Assembly (NCBI GenBank): GCA_002841375.1
Contig: PGZO01000002.1
Location: 124,001 to 188,000 of the forward strand
Reading direction: 5' to 3'
DNA from: Firmicutes bacterium HGW-Firmicutes-7
GTDB lineage: Bacteria > Bacillota > Clostridia > Lachnospirales > Vallitaleaceae
Length of the DNA: 64,000 nucleotides
Within the stretch, counting starts at the first letter, position 1. Each line of letters starts with the position of its first letter. Shown piece after piece: positions 15,412 through 24,946 of the stretch. The notes under the pieces are model-generated. The model worked only from the letters and a program-made list of their open reading frames with translations. It was not told the DNA's origin and ran no database searches. The position numbers and the translations under genes are program-made.

Positions 15412-16037
15412 CTGTTTTCCTCCCTGTTATTTAGGATTATGGTTACTGAAGAAAAAGTTTGATGCTGAGCTTCTAACTCCCACTCTTCCTCGAGTTTCTT
15501 TTCCTCTTTAATTGTTCTTAAAGCGTATTCATTATTTCTTTTTGGTTTAATCTCAAATTCTAGATCTTTGACTTTTAAATTATTCCACTCAAAACGATTA
15601 GAAAATTTGGAATTATAATCTTGATCCTTTACCATTACGTTAATGCCTGACCTAAGATAATTTGCAATTTCATGAGGCGCATCATCAAAAGCAAGTTTTA
15701 TTTCAAGTGATCTTGCCAGCAGTGCTTTATCTGTAGTAAACAAAACGTCTCCATCAGGATAATTATGCCTCTTTAACCAATCTAAAGTCACATCCTTTGC
15801 ATCCTCTGGCCTAGCTGTTATATAAACTATTTCATAATCTTTGTTTAATTCATTCAGCTTGTTCATTGAGCCTGTAATAGGCTTTGCTGATTCAAAAATC
15901 CATAGATTCTTTTCAAAAAAAGATTTAGTTAAGGTAAATCTACTAGAAGGATTGGGAACCTCTCCAAACATTTCTTTTAGTACTGCATTAACATCTGCTA
16001 TTGTATTACAAATATCAACTGCAATTTTTTGCTTCAT
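15408..16037 (-). CDS. HAD-family 5'(3')-deoxyribonucleotidase-like protein (NT5C)
   Basis: The 209-residue protein has a HAD core: KIAVDICNTIADVN near the N-terminus (residues 4-17, the DxDxT-like loop with the second Asp changed), IVYITARPEDA (motif II) and LAFDDAPHEIA (motif IV). This matches the NT5C group that dephosphorylates nucleotides. The ATG at 16037 follows GGGAGG; the upstream frame lacks a ribosome site. The C-terminal 40 residues are a charged tail containing EEEWELEA, similar to acidic-Trp tails on other proteins here. It shares an ATGA overlap with ssb, so it probably serves ICE DNA metabolism. Confidence 0.7.
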   Translation of the reverse strand: MKQKIAVDICNTIADVNAVLKEMFGEVPNPSSRFTLTKSFFEKNLWIFESAKPITGSMNKLNELNKDYEIVYITARPEDAKDVTLDWLKRHNYPDGDVLFTTDKALLARSLEIKLAFDDAPHEIANYLRSGINVMVKDQDYNSKFSNRFEWNNLKVKDLEFEIKPKRNNEYALRTIKEEKKLEEEWELEAQHQTFSSVTIILNNREENR

Positions 16038-16061
16038 TAGGATATAAAACCTCCCTTCATA

Positions 16062-16093
16062 TAAAAGGAGCTTAAGCACACGCCTAAGCTCCC
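16062..16093 (-). terminator. Terminator after the giant surface protein gene
   Basis: GGGAGCTTAG pairs with CTTAAGCTCC over a short loop, followed on the minus strand by TTTTAT. It lies 8 bases after the stop at 16102 and just before the ribosome site of the nucleotidase gene. Confidence 0.65.
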
Positions 16094-16101
16094 AGTTAAC
16101 C

Positions 16102-19100
16102 TTATTTTAATTCATACACCAAATGACCATTTTGTATAGATGATTTTTCTTTCTTCTTACCGTTAATTATTGTAATTTGGTTTTTTAACTTTCCTTTTGT
16201 TTTGATATTGTAAACACCCTTGCTCAATGCTGAAAAATCTAATTCAAGTGGTTTCTTATTTTTATGCCTTAGCGCAAATACCTTTTCACCTTTTTCCGTA
16301 TAAATAAATATATTTTTTCGGCCAAATATACCTACTGTAGTTGTTAGTAAAAATATCATGATAAGAACAATTTTTAATATGATATTATCCGTTAAATGTA
16401 ATACCTTTAAAGGCATAACACTTTGTTCACTAGGCTTTATAAATTGATTCGAATTACTATTTCTAACAATTTTAAAATCAATTCTTTTGTCATTCGCATT
16501 TGAAATAAACAGAGGTTGCTTAATGTCTTTTATTATAATGTTGTGTTTACCAACTTCGACGTTATCAAATCGGTATTCTCCATTGGAATTGGTATAAGTC
16601 GTTCGTGGATTTGAATGCAACTCTACTAAAATGCCTTCCAGAGGATTTCCTAAACTGTCAGTTACAATTCCCCATACAGCTCCAACTCCACCTAATGAAT
16701 CAATGTCAGCTTGATTATTTAAAACATTCTCGTCATATTCAATGCTTTCATTATAATCCTTACCCTTTCCATAATATACGTGAGCTTCTATCGATGTGCC
16801 TTTTGGATAAGATACCTTAGATCCTGATACAATATTTGTTATATCATCATTTACCTCAGTACTTTTAGGTATATCACCCTCTTTTTCATTATGTAGCTCT
16901 ATAGGAATAGCTACTTGCTCTTTCCATCCCTCCCATTCGAGATTCTTTATATAATAAAAAGTTACATCTTTTACCCTGTCATTTGTCTTTAACCAAACAG
17001 TAATTGACTGCGTGCTTGTCAAATTATATCCTGGTATTTCAGGAGCTGTTACGACCTGCAGCGTTAAATTCAAATCCTCATTGAGATATGTAGTTAAGAC
17101 ATCTCCCAAATCATCTACAGCAATCACTCTTATAGAACCCTTATTATCTTTTTGCGTATTGCTACTGGTTTTTGAAGGATTATTAGCTTGATCAATTTTA
17201 TTTAAAATTTCATCTGGGATATCACCAAACAATGCTTCATTAGCCTTTGTAACGTCAAAGTTTTGAGCTACTGATAATCCTGCTAAATCAGTTACTGTGA
17301 CACTTACCGTGGATGGAATGACAACAGCTGCAACACCTATTTTTTTGCTGTAAATAATGACAGTTATTCCATCATCTGTTATTTCTTTAAAAACAAACTC
17401 ATTATCATCTATCACTGTACTTTCAATAATTTCACCTCCTTCCGATCTTGTGAATTTTACAGGATCATCTTGAAGCATGTAATTATCTCCCACTATCACA
17501 TGAAGCTTACTATTTAAGACATATGCACCTATGACCACAGGATTGGTTAAATCAGGGATTGTTTCTGTTAAAGTTCTACTACCAAGCTCATCATTTAGAT
17601 CTGAATGGACTAGTTTGAAAGTATAAGCGTGCCCCTCAATAACTTCAAGTAAAGGTACATGCCCACTTCCATTTGTTGTATAAATCAGCTCGCCATTCTC
17701 TTCTATAGCAAATGTTGAAGTTTGTCCTATTGGCAAGCTCGGAAGGTCTATATATACCGTTCCTTGGCTTGTAAGAGCTGCTATACTATCTATGAGTGAT
17801 TGCATGGCTGCATCTAACAAGATTGGTGTTTTAATAGCATTAAAGCTATCTTGTAGATTATCTTTAATTGGTCCATCTTCTAGCGCATCTATCATATCTT
17901 GTATCAAACTCACATCATCAGGAGTAGTTATAATACCTAAGTCGATCGCTTTTTGAATAAGTTCTGCTATAAGTATTGGCTTTTCAGGATGTTCATCGGG
18001 GATAGCTTGTATCCTTACCCATAAGGATTCAATATCGGCCATTGTAGTAGCTGATTGTATGCCCGCCCGTATATCTATTATCTCTTGCACTAGATTGAGT
18101 CTAGCGGTCAATACTGTCCTTTCGGGAGCATCTAATGGCATTAATTCAATCTTAGCAATTGCAACGTCTTTATCTGCTTGCAGATTAGATGCTTCAGCTA
18201 TTAATACCGCTGCTTCTGCATCTAGATACAGTCCATCATAGCTAAAGACTGTTGTTACAATAACTTCACTTTCATTATTCGCCAAGTCTATTGTTTTTGC
18301 CTCTATCGTTATTAGACCATCTATTGTTATATTAAATGGATCAATATAATCTGTCCAATCTTGACTTACTGCTCCTGTGAGCCTGTATTTAGTTGCTGCA
18401 ACACCACTCAAATCATCTGTACCTGGTATTATTGTTACTACGTAGTCACCATTATTAATGTCGCTATCAGGATCTCTCATAATTAATGGACTGCTTGGAA
18501 CTGTTTTGTCAATCCTGTATGGGCCAAAATAATTATTTATTACATTCCCTACTGCATCAACCGCAGTAAAATGTACGTAATATGTGCCTTCATCTACTAA
18601 CGTGATTTGACCGACATATGCATCATAACTACCTGGTACGTCTATAGAGTTAGTTACTTTTATCTCCATGCCAGCGACCCCTGCCGGTGTATCTGTCACT
18701 AACAAGTTTACATTTATGTCTTGGTTTTTCCAAGAATAATCGATATTGTCAGCTGTTACTATTGGAGCTTCTTTATCGACTTTAAATGTTATCACTACCG
18801 TATTTGATATTTTATCCGTTTGGTCTTTTGCCCATATCGATAGCGTATGATCACCATGAATTAAACCTGACACATCAATAATTGTTGGTGTAAAACTTCC
18901 AGACGTTATTATTGATCCGTCTATTGGAATTTCAGTTTCACCATCAACTGAATAGTATGTTGTAATTGTATCACCATCATTATCATCTATTACCGATCCT
19001 GTTAGTGTTATTTGATTGTGTCCTTGGTTAGCTGAGTAAACTTTATTGTCTACTGGTGTAGTTATTGTTATAAATGGATTGTCGTTTATTTCAGCGCCTC

Positions 19101-20748
19101 TGACATACCAAAATCCGTCAGTATGCAATCCGTCAACTGGGTATGTACCGTCATATGCTTTTAGGTTTGCTGTATGTAGCGCTCCTTTCTGCTCTGTTCC
19201 AACAATTTCATAGGTGTTTCCATATACATTTTTTACTATAGTTGTATTTTTAATATTCATAACAGGAGCAACCCAAGCATTCGTGTGATAACTTGAAGCA
19301 ACATTATCCACCTGTCCATTTGCTACTACCAAAGGCAAGGAACCAGTATTATTATCCTGGGTGTTTCTAAGCCAATAGGAGACTCCTTTTACCCTAATAG
19401 CCCATTCTTCATCAGTATACTCACCTCCTTCTGGAAATACATCAAACAATGTACCAACGTCGTTTACTCTTGAGTAAAATCCGAGAATTTCCCCCTGTGC
19501 GGGTATAAAAATCTTATCATTGGTGTTGTATTCTATTTTGTTTGATGTTTTATTTGGCACTTTAGATGTTAGTGTAATACTTTTCATCAATCCACTGAAA
19601 TTATCGTTATAGAAATTAGTATTTAAATAACTTCTTAGGTCACTAGTATCCCATAGACTGTTAGCCTGGGGATAGGATGAGTCATGAAATGGTTTCTTAA
19701 ATAAAGCTGTTTTCGAGAACAACATTACAGAATTTGATGCATATTGATTATTAGAAACTGTATACCACTGTATTTCATTCGAATTATATTTGGTATTAGG
19801 TTCATAAACTATTGAACCTAATGGTATAGTTGAAATCCGAACTCCTTCTGTTGCATTATACTTATTCCAATAATACTCTACTATTTTTGTAAAGCTTATT
19901 GTACTCACAGAACTAGACCCATTTTTACTATCTATAGCCCAAACATTAAGGGTGTGTCCACCCGCGGACAATGCGGAGGTTGACACATTCATACTAAATG
20001 GACCCGGGTTACCTGATCCCACAATAGTGTGGGTGCCTCCTCCGTCTATGTTATAGTACACTGACACAGTATCTCCATTTGGATCAGAGGAGTTACCGGT
20101 TATTGTTATGGAGTTGGTTATTTGCTGATTATTTTCTGTCGTTATAGTTAATGAAGGAGTTATGTTATATATTGTTTTTCTAACATACCAATATCCATCA
20201 TAGTGCTTCCCGTTAGTTGGATAAGTTCCATCTTTAGCTATTATGTTTGAGGTATGTAATGAACCACGAGACTCCTCAGTTACAGTAATGGGTATATACG
20301 TTACTTTCATTGAAAAAGTGAATACAGCCCACTTGCTATAACTATAATTCACGGGGCCACTCATCGTGACATTCATTGTTTCATAGTCAGAATATGTATA
20401 GGAGCTTCCTGATCCACTAGCTGAGCTGTCTGATAATGAATATCCAGCAACCGTTGCATTGAAATATCCATTGTCGGAGCTGTCAGAACCGTTTGCTTCA
20501 ACTCTCTTTAATATGTATTTGTCAGTGGTTAGCGCTACGCTTCCGCTACTAGAGTTTCCACTCGAGCCTATTGTTCTAGTCTTTTGTGAACCTTGGGATT
20601 CCCCGGCAGGATTTACATTATATTTGTCATAATAATACATTGTGTCGCCTGAAGCTGCATAACCTATCCCCGCACCTCCTACAAACATTGCCGATATAAT
20701 ACCTATTGCCAAAACAAACCCTATAACTCTTTTAAACTTGTTTTTCAT
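16102..20748 (-). CDS. Giant multidomain surface protein (probable adhesin)
   Basis: The 1548-residue protein has a signal sequence (about 1-32), a Ser/Gly-rich N-terminal region, Ig-like repeats, a DUF6273-type domain (about 350-500, YWLRNTQDNNTGSL), a mid coiled or helical stretch (about 840-1000), more Ig-like modules and a carboxypeptidase-regulatory-like beta domain near 1410 (GIVTDSLGNPLEGILVEL). A membrane helix near 1465-1490 precedes a cytoplasmic tail of about 70 residues. A motif LHTxN..A.DGTYP..G.H.DG.WYVR occurs twice (about 170 and 530). It directly follows the Tad pilus genes and probably is the adhesin or tip partner used to hold recipient cells. No LPXTG signal is seen. The role is inference from architecture and context. 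Confidence 0.7.
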   Translation of the reverse strand: MKNKFKRVIGFVLAIGIISAMFVGGAGIGYAASGDTMYYYDKYNVNPAGESQGSQKTRTIGSSGNSSSGSVALTTDKYILKRVEANGSDSSDNGYFNATVAGYSLSDSSASGSGSSYTYSDYETMNVTMSGPVNYSYSKWAVFTFSMKVTYIPITVTEESRGSLHTSNIIAKDGTYPTNGKHYDGYWYVRKTIYNITPSLTITTENNQQITNSITITGNSSDPNGDTVSVYYNIDGGGTHTIVGSGNPGPFSMNVSTSALSAGGHTLNVWAIDSKNGSSSVSTISFTKIVEYYWNKYNATEGVRISTIPLGSIVYEPNTKYNSNEIQWYTVSNNQYASNSVMLFSKTALFKKPFHDSSYPQANSLWDTSDLRSYLNTNFYNDNFSGLMKSITLTSKVPNKTSNKIEYNTNDKIFIPAQGEILGFYSRVNDVGTLFDVFPEGGEYTDEEWAIRVKGVSYWLRNTQDNNTGSLPLVVANGQVDNVASSYHTNAWVAPVMNIKNTTIVKNVYGNTYEIVGTEQKGALHTANLKAYDGTYPVDGLHTDGFWYVRGAEINDNPFITITTPVDNKVYSANQGHNQITLTGSVIDDNDGDTITTYYSVDGETEIPIDGSIITSGSFTPTIIDVSGLIHGDHTLSIWAKDQTDKISNTVVITFKVDKEAPIVTADNIDYSWKNQDINVNLLVTDTPAGVAGMEIKVTNSIDVPGSYDAYVGQITLVDEGTYYVHFTAVDAVGNVINNYFGPYRIDKTVPSSPLIMRDPDSDINNGDYVVTIIPGTDDLSGVAATKYRLTGAVSQDWTDYIDPFNITIDGLITIEAKTIDLANNESEVIVTTVFSYDGLYLDAEAAVLIAEASNLQADKDVAIAKIELMPLDAPERTVLTARLNLVQEIIDIRAGIQSATTMADIESLWVRIQAIPDEHPEKPILIAELIQKAIDLGIITTPDDVSLIQDMIDALEDGPIKDNLQDSFNAIKTPILLDAAMQSLIDSIAALTSQGTVYIDLPSLPIGQTSTFAIEENGELIYTTNGSGHVPLLEVIEGHAYTFKLVHSDLNDELGSRTLTETIPDLTNPVVIGAYVLNSKLHVIVGDNYMLQDDPVKFTRSEGGEIIESTVIDDNEFVFKEITDDGITVIIYSKKIGVAAVVIPSTVSVTVTDLAGLSVAQNFDVTKANEALFGDIPDEILNKIDQANNPSKTSSNTQKDNKGSIRVIAVDDLGDVLTTYLNEDLNLTLQVVTAPEIPGYNLTSTQSITVWLKTNDRVKDVTFYYIKNLEWEGWKEQVAIPIELHNEKEGDIPKSTEVNDDITNIVSGSKVSYPKGTSIEAHVYYGKGKDYNESIEYDENVLNNQADIDSLGGVGAVWGIVTDSLGNPLEGILVELHSNPRTTYTNSNGEYRFDNVEVGKHNIIIKDIKQPLFISNANDKRIDFKIVRNSNSNQFIKPSEQSVMPLKVLHLTDNIILKIVLIMIFLLTTTVGIFGRKNIFIYTEKGEKVFALRHKNKKPLELDFSALSKGVYNIKTKGKLKNQITIINGKKKEKSSIQNGHLVYELK

Positions 20749-20810
20749 AATCTCTTTTCTCCTCTTAAAAAATCATTAACATGTTATGTAATTATTATCA
20801 TCCGATAACA

Positions 20811-21374
20811 CTAGAATTTAGCCATGTATTTAGATTTAACTTTCAAATTGATGTCTAGAGGCGGTAGACTTTCCCATCCAAAAGATAAGGGTACCTCTAC
20901 TCTTAGATATGTTTCTGCTTCAAATACCTTAGAATTTGATCCTGGAGCAAAGTCCGAATTTATAATATTGACAGATAAACTTGATAACTTATACTCTATC
21001 TGATTTCCACTTGTCTTTACATATTTACTGCCTTGAATTTCAAGATCGAGTAATGAACTTAATTTATTCCAGACATCTCCATCATTAATTCTTTCTTCCC
21101 ATTCATCAACCTGCTTTTTATAACCTGCAGAATAACCCTCACGTAGTGGTGAGAAATTATTATCATAATTTTCAATACTGACTGCAATCACTGCATTTTG
21201 AACTCCCTCCTTAACTCCTGAAATAATGATTTTTAACCTTAAATATTCCGACACACCGGCTACAATTATTAATAGAGACAAAATAATAGCTATGGTTAAC
21301 GGAAAACCATATCCTCCTTTATCTTTTAATTTTCTTGATATTCTTTTACTGAAAAATAATGGTTTTATTTCCAA
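20811..21374 (-). CDS. TadE/TadF-like pseudopilin
   Basis: The 187-residue protein has a basic N-terminus, a Gly before a hydrophobic helix (GYGFPLTIAIILSLLIIVAG, about 21-40) and a long extracytoplasmic domain. That is the layout of TadE/TadF minor pilins cleaved by a Tad prepilin peptidase. The frame begins with TTG at 21374, only four bases from a GGAGG box, and overlaps the upstream DUF4320-like gene by ten bases. It is the last gene of the Tad set before the giant surface protein. Confidence 0.55.
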   Translation of the reverse strand: MEIKPLFFSKRISRKLKDKGGYGFPLTIAIILSLLIIVAGVSEYLRLKIIISGVKEGVQNAVIAVSIENYDNNFSPLREGYSAGYKKQVDEWEERINDGDVWNKLSSLLDLEIQGSKYVKTSGNQIEYKLSSLSVNIINSDFAPGSNSKVFEAETYLRVEVPLSFGWESLPPLDINLKVKSKYMAKF

Positions 21375-21769
21375 AACACCTCCGATCGTCCAGTAGCTTT
21401 ACCTTTTAAGTTAATAGGAAAAGAAGCAAAATCACCAAATAAGCCTATATCTACTTTTGCAGTACAAGTAACAGTTATTGGATCATTTAACTGAACTTTA
21501 TTAGATGAATAACTGCTTGCATCCCAAGTTACCTCATCTGGTGTAATACCAGAACTATTTTTTATTTGTGAGTAATCAATATAAATCATACCTTGTATCT
21601 CTGCCTCCCTAAGTATTTGATCAGCTAAGTTGTTTAGTTGATCCTTAACAATAAATACGGGAAATAGCTTAACCACAAATGCAATAACCATTACAGCTAC
21701 AATCACAAAAACAGCTATATCTATATAGCCTTCTCCTTTCTTTTCTCTAAGTTTTCGAATAATGAGCAT
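21365..21769 (-). CDS. DUF4320-like small pilin protein
   Basis: The 134-residue protein starts MLIIRKLREKKGEGYIDIA, with a membrane helix (about 18-38) directly after GEGY and an extracytoplasmic domain. This matches the DUF4320 family found in ICE Tad modules and is TadE-like. The ATG at 21769 follows GGAGGG; the TadC stop and this start overlap as TAATG. It is likely a structural or minor subunit of the Tad-type fibre. Confidence 0.6.
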   Translation of the reverse strand: MLIIRKLREKKGEGYIDIAVFVIVAVMVIAFVVKLFPVFIVKDQLNNLADQILREAEIQGMIYIDYSQIKNSSGITPDEVTWDASSYSSNKVQLNDPITVTCTAKVDIGLFGDFASFPINLKGKATGRSEVFWK

Positions 21770-22638
21770 TAAAACATCCCTCCTAAGCCCTGAATTGTTG
21801 CAATTCCAATAATTACCATATAAAGGAGTAACATACATCCAAGCATTAAAAAACTATACTTCTTGAGCTTATTAGGTCTTTTATTTGCTTCGCTTTTTAG
21901 TCTTTGAATCTCTAATGTTTTAAAATCATGCGCTAACAATTGAAAAAATACAGTAGCATCATCTCCTCTTATTACTGATATTAGACCTCTAATAACCTCT
22001 GAAAGCATGGGGCTTTGTATCCTAGTTTCAAAACGTGTTAAAGCTGTTTCATAATTACCACTCTTCATATCTGCAAGAGTGACAATCAATTCCCTTTTCA
22101 AACTATCACCAGCTGTATTTTTATACCGGTCTAAAATAGACAACACATCTCTTGTTGCTTTAAGTTCCTGTGCAATCTCCCTGGTAAAACGTGGCAGCTC
22201 ATATTCAATGTTTTTCTTCTCTTTTTGTAGTTCTTTATCGGCTACCCTGCTTTCTTTAAAGTATGTACGGATGGAAATAACCACAAATATAGGAAGCAAT
22301 ATCGGAGTAATAAATAATGTCAATAACCCAAATAATAAAGGTATTGCTGTCTTTATCCATGCCGTTGCAATATAGTGTTCAGGTGAATGATTAATTCCTG
22401 CTACCTTTAGCGTTGTTAGAAGCCTTTTTTTCTTATAGGTATCTAGGCGAACTAGCTTAGCTAACCGTCCAGATAATTCATCTAAAATGGCATCAATTTT
22501 ATATACTCTTTTATCTTTTCCATACATAATCTTAACAAGCTTTCCTGTAGAAAAAGCAGCATAATTCATATAGTTTGACATAATCATAAACAAACCTAAC
22601 GTATAAAACATAATAGATGAATATAATAAAACTTGCAC
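21769..22638 (-). CDS. tadC: TadC-like pilus platform protein
   Basis: The 289-residue protein has an N-terminal helix, a central T2SF-type cytoplasmic domain (about 95-230; ELPRFTREIAQELKATRDVL) and membrane helices near 95-130 and 255-285. TadC pairs with TadB as the inner-membrane platform of Tad pili. It starts with GTG at 22638 behind GGGAGG. It lies in the canonical order after tadA and tadB. Confidence 0.72.
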   Translation of the reverse strand: MQVLLYSSIMFYTLGLFMIMSNYMNYAAFSTGKLVKIMYGKDKRVYKIDAILDELSGRLAKLVRLDTYKKKRLLTTLKVAGINHSPEHYIATAWIKTAIPLLFGLLTLFITPILLPIFVVISIRTYFKESRVADKELQKEKKNIEYELPRFTREIAQELKATRDVLSILDRYKNTAGDSLKRELIVTLADMKSGNYETALTRFETRIQSPMLSEVIRGLISVIRGDDATVFFQLLAHDFKTLEIQRLKSEANKRPNKLKKYSFLMLGCMLLLYMVIIGIATIQGLGGMF

Positions 22639-22653
22639 TTTATAACCTCCCTT

Positions 22654-23586
22654 CTATCCTCTGTATTCCACTGGTCGCGTAAGTCTAATTACTGCACCAA
22701 TAGAAATGAAAATTGTTACACTTATTAAAGCAAGAACTCCATGTCCAAAAGGAGTATTCACCAGTATTTCAAACCATGATTGATTTAGGACTCGTATAAG
22801 CGGAATATTGGCAAGTAGTATTACCATCATGGTTATAAATTCTTTAATAGGTTCTGCCAAAATCGTGTCTAGTTCAGCTGAAACTATCCTAGTATCAGAT
22901 AACTTTGAAACAATAGGAATTAATGTTGTCTTTAAATTTCTATTATCCTGACAAGCTATTAAAGCATCACACCATTCTTTAAAAACTGCGTTATGAATTC
23001 TAGGTTTTAAGTTTCTAATAGCCAGCTTAGTGTTTGATGTAATTAGCTTTGTTTGACTTAAAAAATAAACAAAGACATCTTTAATTGGTGCATTTAGATA
23101 CTCTAAGTTCTCCTCAACCGCTAAGATTATATTTTCTGATCTCATGTAAGACGTAGTAATAGTTGAAAGAGCTGTTTCAAGCTCTTCATTAACCTGCTTT
23201 CTAAAAAAATTTGAAGTATAGATTATGTACCAAAATGGTACTAGCGCAAGCCCAATCGCTAAAACTGGTACTAAGAAAAAATTGCCCCAGGTTAAAGCAA
23301 TAATTACACCCAGGACAAAAAATATTATGGATACCAACCAAACAAAATTAAATTTTTCTTCTTTGCCCATTAATATGAGCAGTACCCTTGCATCATTTAC
23401 AGTTTTTCTAAACCCTTTGTCTTTCTCCTTTTTTGTCACTTTAAGAATCTTATATTTAATAGTAGATTTTTCTTTGTAAAATAACCGCACAATATCATCA
23501 GTTATAGAAAAAAGAGAAACATTAAACATAATAAAACTACCAATAATAAAGACAAAAAAAGAAACAATACTTAAAATTGCTCCCAC
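22654..23586 (-). CDS. tadB: TadB-like pilus platform protein
   Basis: The 310-residue protein has helices at about 1-25, 75-120, 235-260 and 275-300 with a helical T2SF-like domain between (ELETALSTITTSYMRSENII). It corresponds to TadB. Start is GTG at 23586 with AAGGAGG upstream. Together with TadC it should anchor the TadA motor. Confidence 0.7.
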   Translation of the reverse strand: MGAILSIVSFFVFIIGSFIMFNVSLFSITDDIVRLFYKEKSTIKYKILKVTKKEKDKGFRKTVNDARVLLILMGKEEKFNFVWLVSIIFFVLGVIIALTWGNFFLVPVLAIGLALVPFWYIIYTSNFFRKQVNEELETALSTITTSYMRSENIILAVEENLEYLNAPIKDVFVYFLSQTKLITSNTKLAIRNLKPRIHNAVFKEWCDALIACQDNRNLKTTLIPIVSKLSDTRIVSAELDTILAEPIKEFITMMVILLANIPLIRVLNQSWFEILVNTPFGHGVLALISVTIFISIGAVIRLTRPVEYRG

Positions 23587-23602
23587 TTAAATTACCTCCT
23601 TA

Positions 23603-24946
23603 TTAATTTGTCAAAAAGCCTTCAATAATACGTTTAGGCATACCGTTTTCCAATAATCTTTTTTGTAGCTTTTCAGAAATATCATGTACCTTTTCGAAAC
23701 TACCTTTTATTTCTTTCTTACCACCTTCTTTTAATATAATATCTTCTACATTAAACTTAAATAGTGTATTAACCTTTCTATTACCCTCAGGAAAAATCTC
23801 ACATTCAATTATCTCCATAATCTTTCTTGATTTGTCTTCCAGTTGCCTTGTAAAGAGAACGATTGGAAAAGCCTCAGTAACTAAATTATAAAGAGTTTCA
23901 TCCTTCATATCATATTTAAATTTACACAGAGTAACCATTCTAGAATATGTTGCCTCGCAAGAATTTGAATGAATGGTAGTAACTACTCCGTGGCCTGTCC
24001 TAGCAGCTTCTTGTGCAGCAAAGGCTTCAGCCGATTTCATCTCTCCTACTACCATAATATCTGGATTAGATGTAAGCGCATATTCAAGAAGTGTTTCTTG
24101 ATTAATTCTATCATGAGGATTTTCTGATTCCTTGGTTACAGTATGGACTACATTATTAATAACTTTTCCATTTTGATTACGCTTTATTAATGAAAACTCT
24201 CTAACATTGTTCTCTATTGTAAAGATCCTTTTCTCGTCTGGAATAGTCGATAATAACCCATCGAGTAAAGTTGTCTTACCAGAATTAGTTGCACCAGACA
24301 CACAAATGCTTATCCCATATCTAATTATGTTTTCTAAGAAATAGAGCATTTCATTTGAAGCAGTCCTTTTTTCAACAAAATCCATCAATCCTAGTTTTTT
24401 AGGATTAACCATACGAATAGAAGCCACTACTCCAACCTGTTTATCAACTACAGGTGGTGCAAATGCAGTAATTCTTACATTACCTGCGCCTATTAGATGC
24501 CCTCTTACTATAGGATTCGCATAATCTAAAATCATACCTGATGTTTGAAGTAACCTTCTAATAACATCTAATGCATGAACAGGAGATAAAAATGTTTCTT
24601 TTGATCTTTCTTCTTCACCAGAAGAAAAACGAATCTTTATATCATCCCAAGAATTAATATTTATTTCTTCTACATTTTTTGAGAATAAATAAGGTGTCAA
24701 AAAAGAAAACTCCGACATTTCTTGGTAGACCTTATCAATTAATTGATCAGTAGTATAGCCCTCAACTGATAGTTGATAATCGGTGAGGTATTTAGAGATA
24801 TACATTTTCAATTGCTTTGATTGCACTTCCTTGTTTTCAACTACTAATGAAGCATATTTTGATGAAATATATTCCTGAATTTCCTTTAAAACCTCTTCAA
24901 AATCCCTTGACTTTGATTGAAAAAATAATGAAGCTTTATTGTTCAT
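23603..24946 (-). CDS. tadA: TadA/CpaF-type secretion ATPase
   Basis: The 447-residue protein is a type II/IV secretion ATPase: Walker A GATNSGKTTLLDG at about 217-229, an Asp box ERIFTIEN-like segment (DEKRIFTIENN), Walker B NPDIMVVGEMKS at about 300 and the His box TTIHSNS. TadA drives assembly of Tad (type IVc) pili. The ATG at 24946 overlaps the end of the TadZ-like gene by 11 bases. It has closer similarity in layout to Tad motors than to VirB11. Confidence 0.9.
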   Translation of the reverse strand: MNNKASLFFQSKSRDFEEVLKEIQEYISSKYASLVVENKEVQSKQLKMYISKYLTDYQLSVEGYTTDQLIDKVYQEMSEFSFLTPYLFSKNVEEININSWDDIKIRFSSGEEERSKETFLSPVHALDVIRRLLQTSGMILDYANPIVRGHLIGAGNVRITAFAPPVVDKQVGVVASIRMVNPKKLGLMDFVEKRTASNEMLYFLENIIRYGISICVSGATNSGKTTLLDGLLSTIPDEKRIFTIENNVREFSLIKRNQNGKVINNVVHTVTKESENPHDRINQETLLEYALTSNPDIMVVGEMKSAEAFAAQEAARTGHGVVTTIHSNSCEATYSRMVTLCKFKYDMKDETLYNLVTEAFPIVLFTRQLEDKSRKIMEIIECEIFPEGNRKVNTLFKFNVEDIILKEGGKKEIKGSFEKVHDISEKLQKRLLENGMPKRIIEGFLTN

